Shown here one piece after another: positions 1 through 13,052 of a DNA stretch of 64,000 nt (positions are counted from its first letter, which is position 1; every line of letters starts with the position of its first letter). A program made the translations under genes and the position numbers. The notes beneath the pieces were generated by a model. It ran no database searches. It was not told where the DNA came from and saw nothing but the letters and a program-made list of their open reading frames with translations. The stretch is from the NCBI GenBank assembly GCA_016800925.1, contig JABCPU010000136.1:95204-159203 (forward strand), read 5' to 3'. Source of the DNA: Suillus spraguei. Its lineage: Eukaryota > Basidiomycota > Agaricomycetes > Boletales > Suillaceae.

Positions 1-3000
1 GCTGACCCACTCTCCACCATTTGCAAGCCTAGCAAAGAGGCCCTTGCTCTCCATGAGACTCTCATACGTGCCTTGCTCGCGCACCTGGCCATCCTCAACG
101 ACAAGAATACGGTCGCACATCTTCATCACGGGCACCTTGTGTGTCACCATGATAGTAGTCCTCCCAACCTTCGCAGCCCGTATCGTCTCTAGGACAGCCG
201 TCTGGTTAGCAGGATCGAGCGCTGAAGTACACTCGTCCAAAATCAGAATCTTCGCAGGTCGTCCAAGTGCACGTGCAACTTGCAAACGCTGCGCTTGTCC
301 ACCTGAGATGAGAGACGCGTTCTCGCCGATGAGTGTGTCATAGCCCTGTGGCAATGATACCACGAATTCGTGAACATTGGCTGCACGAGCAGCGCGCTCG
401 ACGTCTGCATCGCTCATTCCGTTATCCTCACCGACTCGTCCGTAAGCAATGTTTTCTCGGATGCTTGCGTCAAAGAGGTTTGGGGCTTGGCTGACGACCG
501 CAACATGGTCACGAAGATAGTTGATATCCGTTGCGCGCAGTTCACTGAGGCCCACTGAGATGGTGCCCGAAGTAGGCTCATATAGACGTTGAAGGAGTGA
601 TGCTATAGTTGACTTTCCACACCCAGAAGTGCCTACAATCGCCACACACTCTCCATCTGCAATGCGCATCGACATCTTGTTCAGGACCGAGACGTCAGGG
701 TTGGTAGGGTAAGAGAATGACACATTGTTGAAGACAAGATCGCCCTCGATCCTTGGACGGAGGATACCCCGAGACTCGGAACTAGTTGTGTCTAGCTTGA
801 CGAGTTCGTGCAGATCGTGTGTGGCCAGAACGGACTTAGCAATCTTTTGAGTGAAGGACATGAGTTGGGAGCCAATAGAGACAGTGAACACGACGAGGTT
901 GAGGACTTGACACATCTGCAGGTATGTGTACGTGCCTTTGGCAATGAGAACAGCGCCGACGTAGAAAAGAAGGGCCTCGGCCAAGTAGATAAGAGCGCTG
1001 GCGACACCGTAAGAGCACCCCTCGACGAAAGCGCCGCGGATACCGGTGGAAAGGCACCGCGAAACAGCCTTGTCGAACTGAGCCTGAAGAATTGGCTCAA
1101 GAGACATAGCACGAATGCTACGGACGTTGAGAATAGACTAGAGAACAGATCAAGAAGAGAAACATCAGGCAATGTCAAACACTTACCTCGTAGTACACCC
1201 TGGCAACCTCCTCACGAGCCCGTTTATTGCGTACCTCGCATTTTCCCATAAGATTGGTCTGAAGGCCCATGACTCCGACAAACACGGGCCCAATAGCCAG
1301 CCCAACGAGTGTCAATTGCCACCCCCAAGCCATCGCCCAGAGGAGGCCAATCATCATCATTGCGCCAACAGCAACAATCTGGCCTACCACGACAGCAATC
1401 AACGTACGAGCGTCATCACCATCCTTCACAATGACTTGGGTGAGTTTAGCTGCGCCATTCTCGGGACGGTCGAACCAACTCTTGTCCTGACTGAGAACAC
1501 GGGAGAAAGCGATGTCGCGGAGGCGAGTGACCCAGCGCATAGCGGAGGTTTCCATAAAAAAGAATTTGGAACCAAGAAGGAGCCCATCAAGGGCTGCAAT
1601 TCCGAGGACGAGACCACCGTACGAGTTGATCATGCTGGCATCAGAGCCACCAGCCGAGACTAGAACAATGAGTCTGGAAAGGAGGAATGAAAATATGGGT
1701 GTCATCGCCCCGCTTAGCAGGCATATGGTGAGCCCAACGAAAACGGTCGGTTTGGCGGGGATGGTGGGGTACACGGCGCGGAGGAGGGCGAATAGGCCGG
1801 GAGTTGAGGAAAGGTTCGATTGGTCCTGTGTATCCTCATGTCCAGATGGAGGCACGACGACACTCTGTAGGGCACCATGGTACTTGCGCTCTCTGCGCTC
1901 TCTCCTGTTCGCGGCTTCCTCAGCGCTGCGCTTCAATGCTTCCTTCTCCGACTCAAACTCCTCATCATCTTCGACCATGCATACTGGCTCCGGCATTGGG
2001 CGTGAGAATGTTGGGGAGGTAGGGGTGAACTGCAAGCTGAAACGATGGCCGCCGTATGTGCGGGGAGGAACCATGATTTCGGGGACGAATATTGACATAC
2101 TGCTTGGTCTCCGCTGTCTCCCTGCCGCACCACCCTTGAACTCTGGTATCTCTTCTATGGGTAATGCACTAGCGGGGATAAATCGACTCATCCGCCAGTC
2201 CCTATCTTTCTCTGCTGCGGTAGGAAGAGGTGGTGGTGTACCCGATTTTGTAAGCTCCGCAACCACATCGAACATCCAGTTGCCAAGTGTTGCTGTGACG
2301 GGGCGCATGCCGCCCAATGTAGGGGCTACGCTCATGTGTCGTTCGTGGACTGGGAGCTCTTCCTCTTCTTCATCCTCCCCTGCGAGGATTGCTGCGACTG
2401 CATCATATTCAGGGAGGTCGTCTTCAACTGCGATCCCGCCTGTGCGAAGCATACGGGCAAATTCGTCATCTGCTTGCTCAAGATCTGATCGGAAGCCTTG
2501 TTCGACCACAGAACCTTCCCGCATGACGTAGACAAAGTCATTCTCTTCAATTGCAGCAACGTCGTGCGTAATGATGATTGTTGTGCGGTCCTGTCGCCAT
2601 CTTCGAATAGCAGCCAAAATGAGTGCGCGAGTCGGGGGGTCTAATGCCGATGTTGCTTCATCTGAAACGCAACATGACTAAGAGACTAGATATACAAGAG
2701 AGAAGTATGACACTTACCTAGAATCAATATCTCAGGGTCACGTATCCGCGCCCGCGCGATCGCGAGCCTCTGGCGCTGTCCACCGCTCAACTGAATGCCT
2801 TCCGCACCAGTACCGCTCAATAGCGTCTCGTAGCTTTGATCTAAACCAGTAACCCAAGACTCAAGCATCGCAACTCTACACGCCTCTTCCACTTCTGCTC
2901 GGGTAACGTCCTCCACTCGCTTTCCATTTCCGACTGTGCCGAGAGCCACGTTCTCGTGAAGGCTTCCTGGGAAGACAGGTGCAGACGATGCACCCTGCGC

Positions 3001-4567
3001 TACGCCAGCTATGCGGCCCGACGCGTACGCAGCGTCAATGTATCGCACATCCTGCTCGTCCAGAAAAACACAGCCAGAATTCGGATTGTAAATCCCCATC
3101 AAGATTGCACCAAGCGTGGATTTTCCAGAACCACTTGATCCAACAATGAATGTCGTCTCACGTGCGGGGAGGTACATGGTTACGTCATGAAGTACTTGGA
3201 CGTCTGGTCGTGCAGGATATGCGAAACACACCCCAGTCAGGCTCAGTTCGCCATAAAAAGACTTTGGTTGAATTTTGCGGAGTTGTTGTAGACGACGCTT
3301 TGAGGATGGTTGATGCGCTTCAGAGATCATGCCTGCAAGTTCTGCAGCCGCGACCTTGCCCTTCATGAAGGTGATGAGCAGGGGTACGGCCATCTGGAGG
3401 TTGCTGGTTGCAATCAGGCATGCCCAGAAAACGCTCATGATTTGACCGGGTGTGTTCTTGCCTTCGCGAACAAGGTGAGCTCCGAACCAGAATCCCTGTA
3501 CAAACATTGCCATTGTGACGAACTGACTCAAGCCGCTTGTAAGGCCCCAGATGCCCGCAAGTCCATTCGCAGCTGCCCTGACGCGCCCGAGCACACGGGA
3601 AAGTACGCGAGCCTCGTGTGTAGCTGCGTTGAATGCTTTGACAGTGGCAATTGCAGACACCGCACGTTCTACAACTGTAGCAGCACTCGCGGTAAAGGTG
3701 CGCTCACGGGCAAGGAGAGGACCCGCAAGGATTTGGGAGAATGCTTGAATGATAATTAATGCCGGGGCGGCTGAAAGAATGACAAGGGTGAGGAGCGGCG
3801 ACCAAACGAATGCGAGCACAAGGCTCGTGATGGTAGTGGTTAAATATTGAAGCAACTGGCCTGCTGCCAGCGACGATGCGGCGCGTACTTCATCGGTTTC
3901 TCTGTTGAAACACAATTAGAATTAAGGGCTCAGAACGCATTAGAAAATTTGCTAACCTGGCAAACTTGGCCATGAGACCGCCAGCGCCTACAGGGGAATC
4001 TTCGGACGTGTCTTGTACATGGCCCGCAGGTGCAGACCCGTCCACCCCCATACGAAGATCGAACCATGACATCTCCTTGTTCACTACGGACTGGTACACG
4101 AGCCGTCTAAGTTCCACAACATTGTGCTCCCCAGTCGAAATCCACAAGCTGCTTGTAATGCTGCTCATGACTAGCGCACTGATACTGAGTGCTACAAGCT
4201 CGATTGCTGCCATGCCCACACCATGAAGCAGCGCATCTTTGGCGGATTGTGGTGGGTTATGTGTCAATGGAAAAGCGGCAAAGGCGTTGAATGACTGCCC
4301 AACGGCATAAGTCATGAGGGGAGCAATGGCACCGGTAGCGACAGAAGATAAAATAGCTGGTGTTAGAAGGACCAGCTTCCTTCGCGGAGTAAGGAATGAG
4401 AACAACAACTTCATTGATGGTACAGGTGGTGTATGAATGCTCCGAATGTCGTGAGTTGAGGCTGTCTCAGAGACATTGGTGTCATTTTTTATATCAAGTG
4501 TTGATGAAGAAGCTGAATGAATTGTTGACCGAATCGAAGGATCTGATGTTGGATCATGGTTTTTCAT
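1..4567 (-). CDS. STE6: Ste6-like full ABC transporter (partial at C-terminus)
   Basis: Exporter of the ABCB type, arranged TMD-NBD-TMD-NBD, expected at the plasma membrane. The closest known role is export of the lipidated a-factor-type mating pheromone (Ste6). Four exons read without a break: 4567-3957, 3901-2718, 2661-1187 and 1137-1. The introns (55, 56 and 49 nt) have GT-AG ends, and 1469 codons lie in the window. NBD1 has Walker A GSSGSGKST near residue 457, signature LSGGQRQR near 575, and Walker B split by intron 2 (ILILDEATSALD). NBD2 has Walker A GTSGCGKST near 1256, a degenerate signature ISGGQAQR near 1369, and Walker B ILILDECTSALD near 1387. A long acidic linker (a run of E at plus 2357-2385) joins the halves. 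The ATG at 4567 precedes a polar N-tail and the first hydrophobic segment. The reading frame leaves the window at position 1, probably close to the true end. The pheromone-exporter role is inferred from family resemblance. Confidence 0.88.
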
Positions 4568-5433
4568 CGTCGTTCAACGCGATGAGCTCGCCGTCTGCAA
4601 TCGTCTGAATAGTATAAGGAAGGGAAACGTCGAAAGCCAGTCTGCCGTTGCCGCATTTTTGTTGTTTCAATTGTGGCTTTAGTTCCGCCTCACTATTGTC
4701 CTTCCCGTGGGAATACGATCAGACAATGGACGTTGAAACAATAGAAACTGTTATGTAATCAGGTACAAAGCTTTTGCACAACAATAGACAACAATGGCCT
4801 ACCAATGGTCATGCTGTGCTCTTGGCTCCGGACTCCCACTCATTGTGTTCCAAGTATGCGATTATATTGTAGGTGAGGACTTTGCTTCATTATCATCTAT
4901 CATGGTGAGTGACAGATTTCTCAAACAGGAGGCCTTTCTGTCCTGCGCTACGAGAGTAATGAAACATATCCTATCGTGGTATGAACCGACCATTGAATGG
5001 GTACTGAATGGAATGCACACCTTGATGAGTCACGAGCCAACCTGTTGAAGGTTTGATGACATTCGGCTAAAACCTCCACCACGCAGTTGGTTCAACAATA
5101 CGACTGCGCCATGACACAACTTACTCCCTGCATAACCTCATCACGTGACGGACAGCGACTCAACTCAGGACCTCGGTGGCTTCGTACTTTACGCATTATT
5201 ACATCGCACGGTGGAGATGGATCTAACTCTCGGGTCTGGTTACGGCTCAAAAACTCCGTAGATTATATTCATGAATTCTTTCGATAGCGAACCATCATAC
5301 GGACGTCTCTGAGGATATTCGACTTCCTCCTCGTGTATGTGCATGACCGTTATTATTCAAAGCCACTTGTTCCGTAGAACCTTGTGTTTTACTGCCACGG
5401 AAGCATTAGTTATATGCAGCAGGCTTTGACGCC
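4568..5433. other. Intergenic region between the ABC transporter and the DUF6535 array
   Basis: This is the divergent upstream region of the minus-strand transporter and the plus-strand array. The short open frames at 4794-5048 and 5087-5287 have no recognisable domain and no splice-supported extension, so I do not call them genes. I see no repeat shared with the rest of the window until about 5390. Confidence 0.5.
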
Positions 5434-5780
5434 AGATAAGAGGATGTTTCAGTGTCAAAATTTACGCCAGCACAGTGACCAAGTAGGTCATATACTTGCG
5501 AAGTTGCTGTCACCATTTCTCCCTCGTTTTCTCCAGGTATTGATCTAGTACATACTTCTGCGTGCTCTTCAGAATCAAGAATAACGTAGTAAGCTCATGC
5601 CTCGAGATGAATGGGTTGGCAGAATTCGAACGCCACCTGCCTTCAGGGTTTGATTCTGTGACATCTTCAAATGTCCCGATGCAATCGGCCCCAGGACTTT
5701 GGCGTCAGATAAGAATGTGCTTGTGTGATGTGTAGAGCGCCAACTATATATCTCTTTCCTACGTCCTCCCGGCCCAAAAC
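5434..5780 (+). promoter_or_regulatory. Promoter region of DUF6535 copy A: two GATA-type sites and a TATA box
   Basis: AGATAAG occurs at 5434-5440 and again at 5707-5713. TATATA lies at 5745-5750, 36 nt before the start codon. The same block (AGATAAG followed by GTGTCAAAATTGACGCCAG-like sequence) precedes every other copy in the array. Confidence 0.5.
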
Positions 5781-8683
5781 ATGGCAAGCGCATCATCACA
5801 ACCCAGTCACTCACCTGTCGGTACCGATCTCCCAACCAACGAGTAAGTGGTAAGCTAGACCGAGTTGTCCGTAACGCTTATGAAAATACAGGAATGTGAT
5901 CGAGGTCGATCTTGCTCAGAACATGTAAATGTTAATCAATCAGTATGGTATAGTTGATGTCTGACGATATTGTCTCAAAGGTCAAACACCCTGAAGGAGA
6001 TCCAAAGCAGTCTCAAGCCAAATGCTACGAGCGAGGAACCTGTGGTGTCCATCGATGGGGGCTTTGCTAAAAATATGTAAATATCATTCAATCACTGTGC
6101 ACTCCATGTCTAACCATATTGTCTTGAAGGTCGAGGACTCTGGAGCAGATTCTCGATGTCCTCAAAGGATCAACTATTGCAGAAGAACGTGGAAAAGATG
6201 TGAATTCAAAGTTCTGGGCGACATACAAGAAAGTTTTGAACGAGTACGACGACGATTTCCTCGGGCGCGCGAATGACGACATGGGTATTATTCTAACTTT
6301 TGTGCGTTTCTTTTTACATCTATCAATACAGGCCTGACAGGCGGATTAGGCTGGTCTATTCTCAGCCGTCAACTCTACGTTCATCGTTGGAATGCAGCCT
6401 AATCCGGGAAACACTACCAATGCGCTCCTCGTCCAGCTCATCCAGATAACTGTCAACGACCCCAATTCTGTACCTGACATTAGCAATATTTCCTCATCTA
6501 CGCAATATTCCTCTTCGATTGTCTGGATGCAAACGCTCGCGTATGCAAGCCTCGCGTTCAGCGTCTTGGCAGCTTTCGGGGCTGTCATGGGAAAGCAATG
6601 GCTTAACTCGTACAAGGCAGCTCGGGGACGAGGAACTCTGGAAGAGCGTGGCATACGGAGGCAGATGAGGCTGAATGGGCTTGAATATTTCCACCTGCAG
6701 ACCGTCTTGCAGGCATTCCTTGTACTCCTCCAGATTTCGCTCCTGCTTTTCGGCCTCTCGCTAGGCGCCAACGTATGGACGCAGCAAATAGTGATATCTA
6801 GCGTCATCATCTGCACCACAGCTTTTGGCGTCCTCTTCTATGCAGGCACTATTCTCGTGTCGGCATTGCGTCCGGACAGTCCTTTCCAGACACCAGCCTC
6901 GGATTTATTTGTTGCCATTTGCAAAAGAATTTTTCCAAACAAATTCACACCGCCCCCAGACATATTCGGCAAATCATTTGCCATTCGCTGGATACTAGAG
7001 ACGTCGACGAATCCTGAAATCATTGAAGCTGCAGCTGCAATGGTACCCTTCGTGCAATGGCCGCCGAACCTGAATGCCACAGCAGTTTACATGCGCTTAC
7101 GTGATAACCTCCGGGCTTGTAGTGACAGGGAAGAGCCATTTCTGAAGTATGGCAAGGCTATTGCCCATCTTTGCAGTCAGGTGGTGACGCTCAATCCGAA
7201 ACTTCTTTCGAAAGACTCTGGTACTCTTCATCTTTGGGGAGGTAAAAGACGTTTCATCAGGGATGCGTTCATGGACGGTCGTGATGCCTACTGCCAGCTT
7301 CAAGCGCAGCGCAGTACCTTTGGTCCGCAAGCTCAGTGGAACCATCGCTTACCAGATGTACGCACACCTCTAAGAACAATGGTTGCGCACGGGCTGTATT
7401 ATCAACTTTCACCTCCCGACGATGAAAATCTGATTTGGGAAGGTGATCTGCGCTGGCGTCACAATAACGGGTGTACGCCCGGCTGTGAAGAATTTGACTG
7501 GCTCATCGATTACCTGACGGACCTTGAAACACCAGGGACAGCTACAGACGATGAATCAGAAGGCGATGCTCTGCTAGCGCTGAGCGCCATGCGTGGACTA
7601 GGGAGCCCTGCCAAGCGACCTGCGTTCATCAGGTCGCTTGTCCATTGTATGGACTCTGCCAAACCTCCCCGAGTCCGGCATGCCGGGCTGAGAGCTGCTT
7701 TCGAAGCTCGAAGAGAACTAGCTTCTCTAAACAGTGACTCGATGCCACAGGGTGTCGACGTGGATGCGCTTTCTTACGCTCTTTTAACCGCCGTGCGTCC
7801 AAATCATGACAAGACAATCCACGACAAGACAATCTACCAACTGGCTTCTATGACAAGTAACTTTATGCCGCAAGGTGTTATCCCCGATCTTGTGCATGAG
7901 CTCTCTCGTGCTTTACATTCAGACCATGACATGACAATGCACGACAAGACGATCCACGAACTAGCTTTCATGACAAGTGACTCTGTGCCACATGGTGTCA
8001 ACGCACATCTCGTACATCACATTTCTCGCGCTCTTTTAACTGCTGCACGTCCAGACTATGGCTCAGATCACAACAAGACAACAGATGACAGTGGGCCCGA
8101 CGCCTCTTTTCACAATGACCGGGACTATTGCTATGTCCGCCTGATCTATGCCCTGACAAAGAACGACGAGTGGTGTCAACGTCTAGCCCGTGATGGCCAT
8201 CTCGAGCAGTGCATCTCTCTAGTCCGTAACGCGGACCAATCAAGATCGCTGTTTCTCAGATCATACCTCCCTGCAATTTTTGGGCGCATGGATCCCAAGG
8301 GAAAGAATCTTCGTTTCAGTCCTGCCCAGGAGTGGTGGCGGGTACTTATCTCAAACACATGGCAGTATGCACGCTATTACATAAAAGATGGCGACTATGT
8401 CGACGGACTACCGGCCATCGTGATGGCGACGAGGTTGAATTTGCCTGGCTCGGATAATAGCGTTCAGAGGGATTGGTTGATAGCTCTTGCTGAAAAGGTG
8501 AATGGAGCTTTGGACGATTTGCAGCAGAGACGAGCGATCTTTGTGGATCGTGGTGTACCTCGGGATGCAGTTGACGCCGCAATATCGTGTATGCAGGGCA
8601 TGTATGCCGATCTACGTCGTATGATTGAGGACAAGATCCGGGACACATCCTATAGGCACAATCACCGATTTTTGGGGCTATGA
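5781..8683 (+). CDS. DUF6535 membrane protein, copy A
   Basis: Member of the fungal DUF6535 family (function unknown). Exons are 5781-5842, 5892-5924, 5981-6076, 6130-6301 and 6350-8683. All junctions are GT-AG and in phase, giving 898 residues. I chose the ATG at 5781 because MASASSQPS is conserved at the same place in copies C and D. The family core (residues ~85-295) begins with a KFWATYKK segment and contains four hydrophobic helices near 117-138, 183-205, 236-258 and 267-293. The rest is soluble and helix-rich, with a HEAT-like stretch (VRHAGLRAAFEAR). Copy A alone carries a threefold ~40-residue repeat (residues ~577-698). It is the first of six related loci in the same orientation. A C-terminal fragment like A also lies at 25266-25480. 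An integral membrane location is inferred from the helices. Confidence 0.85.
7715..8078 (+). repeat. Three in-frame ~120-bp repeats inside copy A
   Basis: Units begin at 7715 (ELASLNSDSMPQGV), 7838 (QLASMTSNFMPQGV) and 7958 (ELAFMTSDSVPHGV). Periods are 123 and 120 bp, so 41 and 40 residues. Each unit ends near an H-DKT-IH motif or its remnant. Copies B to F carry a single unit here. Confidence 0.85.
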
Positions 8684-9062
8684 TGAATGTATATACTTTC
8701 ACACGCTTGTTTTACGCGTGAGCCTGACTCTTCTGGAGATGGATCTACAGAAACGTTCACAGTACTTGGAGATATATACGGAACATGGGTGTCCAGTTTG
8801 TGTCCAGTCTATTTTTACTCTTCTTGGATGGACAGAAAGACAGAAGCGTTCACAGTGACACAGTACTTTTGATTCTTACCTTGTGCTATACAGAGACGAA
8901 ATCAATCATGTGCCAGAGGGTATGGAGCCCGGGAGATATATATGGAATATACACGAAGTATACTCGCTTCGTTGCATTCGTGGCTATTACTGACTATGAA
9001 ACCAGTGCACCGCGAGGTTTCGTGCTACACGCATAGCTGCCTGGAACGGTGGCTTTGTCGTC
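8684..9062. other. Spacer between copies A and B
   Basis: No gene seen. The sequence from about 8690 to 9030 is related to 25480-25870 downstream of the A-like fragment, including the GAGCCCGGGAGATATAT stretch and the GTGCACCGCGAGGTTTCGTG stretch. It was duplicated together with the genes. The open frames at 8625-9036 are fortuitous. Confidence 0.6.
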
Positions 9063-9422
9063 AGATAAGAGCATAATGCTTCTGTGTCATTGACGCCAGC
9101 ACAGCGACTATACAAAGCTATACAAGTTCAGCTACCCCATCACCATTTCTTCCTCACTTCCTCCAGCGCTGATCTGTGACATGGTATTTTTGCGTGCTAT
9201 TGAGAATCAATAATGGTATGGTAAGCTCATGCTCCAAGCTAAGATGAGCGTCTCAAACGCCTGCCTTGAGGCTAGTGATTCTGCGGCACATCGTGTACCG
9301 TCACAACCGGCTACAAGACTTTCGCGTTCAATAAGAACATGCCTCTTTGATGCAGTGCAGAACGCCAGCTATATATTTCCACCATTTCCCCCTCACTTTC
9401 CCGTATCCTCCCAGCCAAAATC
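9063..9422 (+). promoter_or_regulatory. Promoter region of DUF6535 copy B
   Basis: AGATAAG at 9063-9069 and TATATA at 9370-9375 match the positions seen in the intact copies. The TATA box is 53 nt before the position of the lost start codon. Confidence 0.45.
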
Positions 9423-12400
9423 ATTGCAAGCGCATCATCACAACCTAGTCCCTCACCTACGGGTACAAACATCATGACCAACGAGTAAGTGGCAAGCTCG
9501 ACTCAGTTGTCCATAAAAATAATTTTTTTTGTTTTTTTTTTTTTTTGAATCCTTGTTTATTGTCCGTTGGGGCTAAGCCCTATGTTGGACATCTCCTACA
9601 TTTATGTACCTTGGTATTTACTCTATATATCTTGTCTTGGTAGCGTCTTGACAATGGTTCCGGCGTGGGCGGGAACTGTGATGCCTGTGAGGAGGCAAGC
9701 GGTTATGTTTGGGTTTGGTTTCGTTCTATTATTCTCTCCTTTCCTCTTTTTCCTTGGGGGGGGTAACATCTCCGAAAGTCTGCTCGAAGCGTCTTGTACG
9801 TGCGATGTATTTCAGGGTCGCTCTCATTCCTTGAGTATCGTTGAGCAAGTGCTTGATATTGTATTTGCGCGGGCCTACTTCGAGACGCATGGCGTCTCTC
9901 TGTCTGGTGAAGGTGGGGCATACTAGTAGGAAATGATGTACTGTTTCCTCGTGCGCGTTGCAGTTTTCGCACTTGGCTGATTGGCTCTTCGATATCCGGT
10001 GTAAATGTTTGTTGAGCGCTATATGACCCGTTCTGAGCTGAAAGAGAAGCGAGCTGTGCTTCCTTGGTAACGATGCGGTTTTTGCGGCGAATTTGTTGGA
10101 AGGAGCTGACTGGTCTATGGTGCGCAGGGCGGTGAACCTCCATAAAATTCATGAACACGCAGGAAGGACCTTGATAAGAATATGTGAATACCAATCAATC
10201 AGCATGGTATACTTGACGTCTGACTCTATTGTTTCAAAGGTCAAACACACCAGAGCAGATCCCGGATATACCCAGGTCGAATAACACGAATGAGAGTCCT
10301 CTGGAGTCTATCGAGAAAGAGAAAAGCTTTGCTAAGAATATGTGAATGTTAACTCATCAGCACGCCACACTTGACGTCTAACCATATTTTCTCAAAGCTC
10401 GGACACGCTGGACCAGATTCTCGATGTCCTCAAAGGATCGACTATCGCAGAGGAACGTGGAATAGATGCCAATTCAAAGTTTTGGGCAACGTACAAGAAA
10501 GATTCCACTGAATATGACGACGACTTCCTCGGTCGGGCCAATGACGATATGGGCATTATTCTGACTTTTGTGCGTTTCTTTATACGTATCTCAATGTAAC
10601 TCTCACAGGCGTATTAGGCTGGTCTGTTCTCAGCTGTCAACTCCACCTTCATCGTCGGCATGCAGCCCAATCCAGGAGATACTACCAATGTCCTCCTCCT
10701 CCATCTGATTCAGATCAGTGTTAATGGCCAAATTCCGTACCTGACACCAGCACTCTTTCCTCATCCACGGGATTTTCTTCCTCGACCGTATGAATGCAAA
10801 CACTTGCTTATGCTAGCCTTGCATTTAGCGTCTTGGCCGCGCTCGGGGCTGTCTTGGGCAAACAATGGCTCCACTCTTACAGGGCAGCTCAAGGACGAGG
10901 GACTCTTGAAGAGCGCGGGATAGAGAGGCAGATGAAGCTGGACGGTGTAGAACATTTCTGCCTGCAAAAAATCTTGCGGGCATTTCTGGTACTGCTCCAG
11001 ATTTCGCTCCTGCTCTTCAGCCTCTCGCTCAGCGCCAACATGTGGGTCAAGCAAGCCATCATAGCCAGCGTCATCATCTCCACCACAGCTTTTGGCATTC
11101 TATTCTACGCGGGCACTGTTCTCGTATCGGCATTGCGTTTGGACAGTCCTTTCCAGACACCTGGATCGAAGCTAATTGCAGCCGTCTGCCGAAAATTGCT
11201 TCCAAACAAATCCATATTGACATCGACTCGTCGCAGATTCGCCAAATCGTCCGCCATTCGCTGGATACTGGAGACCTCGACAGACCCTGATATTGTCGAG
11301 GCTGCAGCTATAGTGATACCTTCCGTCCAATGGACCTCGAAGTTTGATGCTTCAGCAGCCTTTCAACGTCTACGCGATAATTTCATGGCGTATCGTGACA
11401 GAGATGAGCTATATGTAAAGTATGGCAAAATTATGGCCCATCTTTGCAGCCAGTCAATGGAAATCGACCGGAAACTTCTATCGTTTTTGGGTGATGATAA
11501 ATTTCGGGAAACTCAAGATTAATCGTTTTGTGCGCGATGCGTTCATGGCTGGTTGTGTCGCCTACGAGCAGCTCAAGAAGACACCGCTAGCAGACGCTCA
11601 GCGGAAGCATCGGGCTGATACACGCACTGCTCTGAGAACCACTGTTGTCCACGGGCTGGTTAATAAACTTTCACGTCCGGACGATGAAGGCTTGATTAGG
11701 ACTGGCCGTCTGCAATGGCGTGACAGCGATGAGCGTGCACCCAGCCGTCGAGAATTTAATTGGCTCGTCGATTATCTGGTGGATGATCACAAAGACGATG
11801 AAACAAAAGGTGATGCTTTGCTTGTGCTGAGTGCCATGCAGGGACTGGGGAGCCCTGCCAAGCAACCTGCGTACATCAGGTCGCTCGTCCATTGTATGGA
11901 CTCCACTAAACCTTCCCGAGTCCGGCATAGCGCGCTTAGAGCTGTTTGTGAAGCTCGAGAAGAACTAGTTTCTATAACCAGTGGCTCGATGCCACAGTGT
12001 ATCGACGCACAACTCTTGGATGAGCTTTCCCGCGCTCTTTTAACTGCTGTACGTCCATATGGTGACCAGACAATCCACGACACTGGACCCGACGCCTTCT
12101 TTCATCTTCGTCGAGATTCTTGCTATATCCGCATCATCTGTGCCCTGACAAAAGACGACGAGTGGTGTCAACGTCTGACCCATGATGGACATCCCGATTG
12201 GTGCATTTCCCTAGTTGACGAATATCAAAATTGTCATCATTTGGATGCTGCATTCTATCTTCTTGTGGTCTTCGGGCGTATCAAGTCCTCGGGCAAGGAT
12301 ATTCCTTTCAGTCCTGCCCAGATGATGTGGCGGGTACTGATCAAAAACGTATGGGACCACATGAAATATTCCGCAGGATATGACGTCCTCTATGGAATAC

Positions 12401-12666
12401 CAGACCTCGTGATAGCGACCAGATTGAATCTGACAACCTCGGATGATGATATTGATATTCCGACGAGGTGGTTCGCAGATCTCGCTACAAAGGTGCAAGC
12501 GACTTCGGTCGAATTGCAGCAGAACCAAGCGTACTATGTAGATGATAGTATAGTTCATGCTGCAATTAACGCTGCACTATCCTCTATTCAGGGCTTGGAC
12601 GAGGAGCTGAGTCGTATAGTCAAGCAACGGAATACATCGCAAGGGGACTACTCGGATGGAACTTAG
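9423..12666 (+). pseudogene. DUF6535 copy B, inactivated
   Basis: It has the same five-exon plan as its neighbours: 9423-9484, 10163-10183, 10240-10341, 10398-10569 and 10618-12666. Several lesions show that it is dead. The start codon reads ATT at 9423 where copies C and D have ATG. One base is missing near 10727 (GGCCAAATT where C has GGCCCAAATT), which shifts the frame. A net 4-nt insertion near 11515-11525 shifts it back and leaves a TAA. Intron 1 carries a 620-bp LINE fragment. The frame otherwise stays open to 12666 and keeps the four hydrophobic helices and the C-terminal region. The reading after the second shift (11422-12666) is uninterrupted, so decay is recent. Confidence 0.85.
9519..10138 (-). 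mobile_element. 5'-truncated LINE in intron 1 of copy B
   Basis: The target duplication TCCATAAAA flanks it (9510-9518 and 10139-10147). Removing the insert and one repeat gives an intron 1 that matches those of copies C and D. The 3' end faces left: a T-rich tract at 9523-9546 is the poly(A) tail of a minus-strand element. The minus strand then encodes the last part of ORF2 (QLRTGHI-LNKHLHRI, followed by a C-x2-C-x8-H-like cluster). This is homologous to but clearly diverged from the large LINE at 18.7-24.9 kb. No reverse transcriptase remains. Confidence 0.85.
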
Positions 12667-13052
12667 GAATCGTGAAAGAATGCGTCACGGTGGTGAATTA
12701 CTTTTACGTATTTGTTACACAGGTTGCAGTTCGTTCCTATGCTTAGATCAGCGTCTTGTTATTCACAGAATAGCTACAGGGAATTTTTACTACCTTATGC
12801 ACACTACGATTGTAGTCCTGTTTTGTTTGTCAAGAAGTCAGCGACCTTCGGCAGCTGGTGTTTTGGTGCTGCCATCACATTAGGTACTGAGTATCAGAAG
12901 TCTATTTTCATTCTTACTGACTCTTCTTACGGTACTTCGTTAGGAGCCCGGGATATGTATATGGAATATTGGTATACATCACAGAAACCCTGCAGTGCAC
13001 CGCGGGGTTTCGTGCTACACACATAGCCGCCTCGAACGGTGGCCTTTCTGCC
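12667..13052. other. Spacer between copies B and C
   Basis: No gene seen. It matches the spacer after copy D (28642-28890) and, near 12930-13030, the spacer after copy A (the GAGCCCGGGATATGTATATG block and the CACCGCGGGGTTTCGTG block). Confidence 0.6.

Noticed and set aside
6346..8702. Antisense frames across DUF6535 copies (for example 6346-6819, 8346-8702)
   Set aside because: They are shadows of the coding strand, recur at homologous places in each copy, and have no independent domains.
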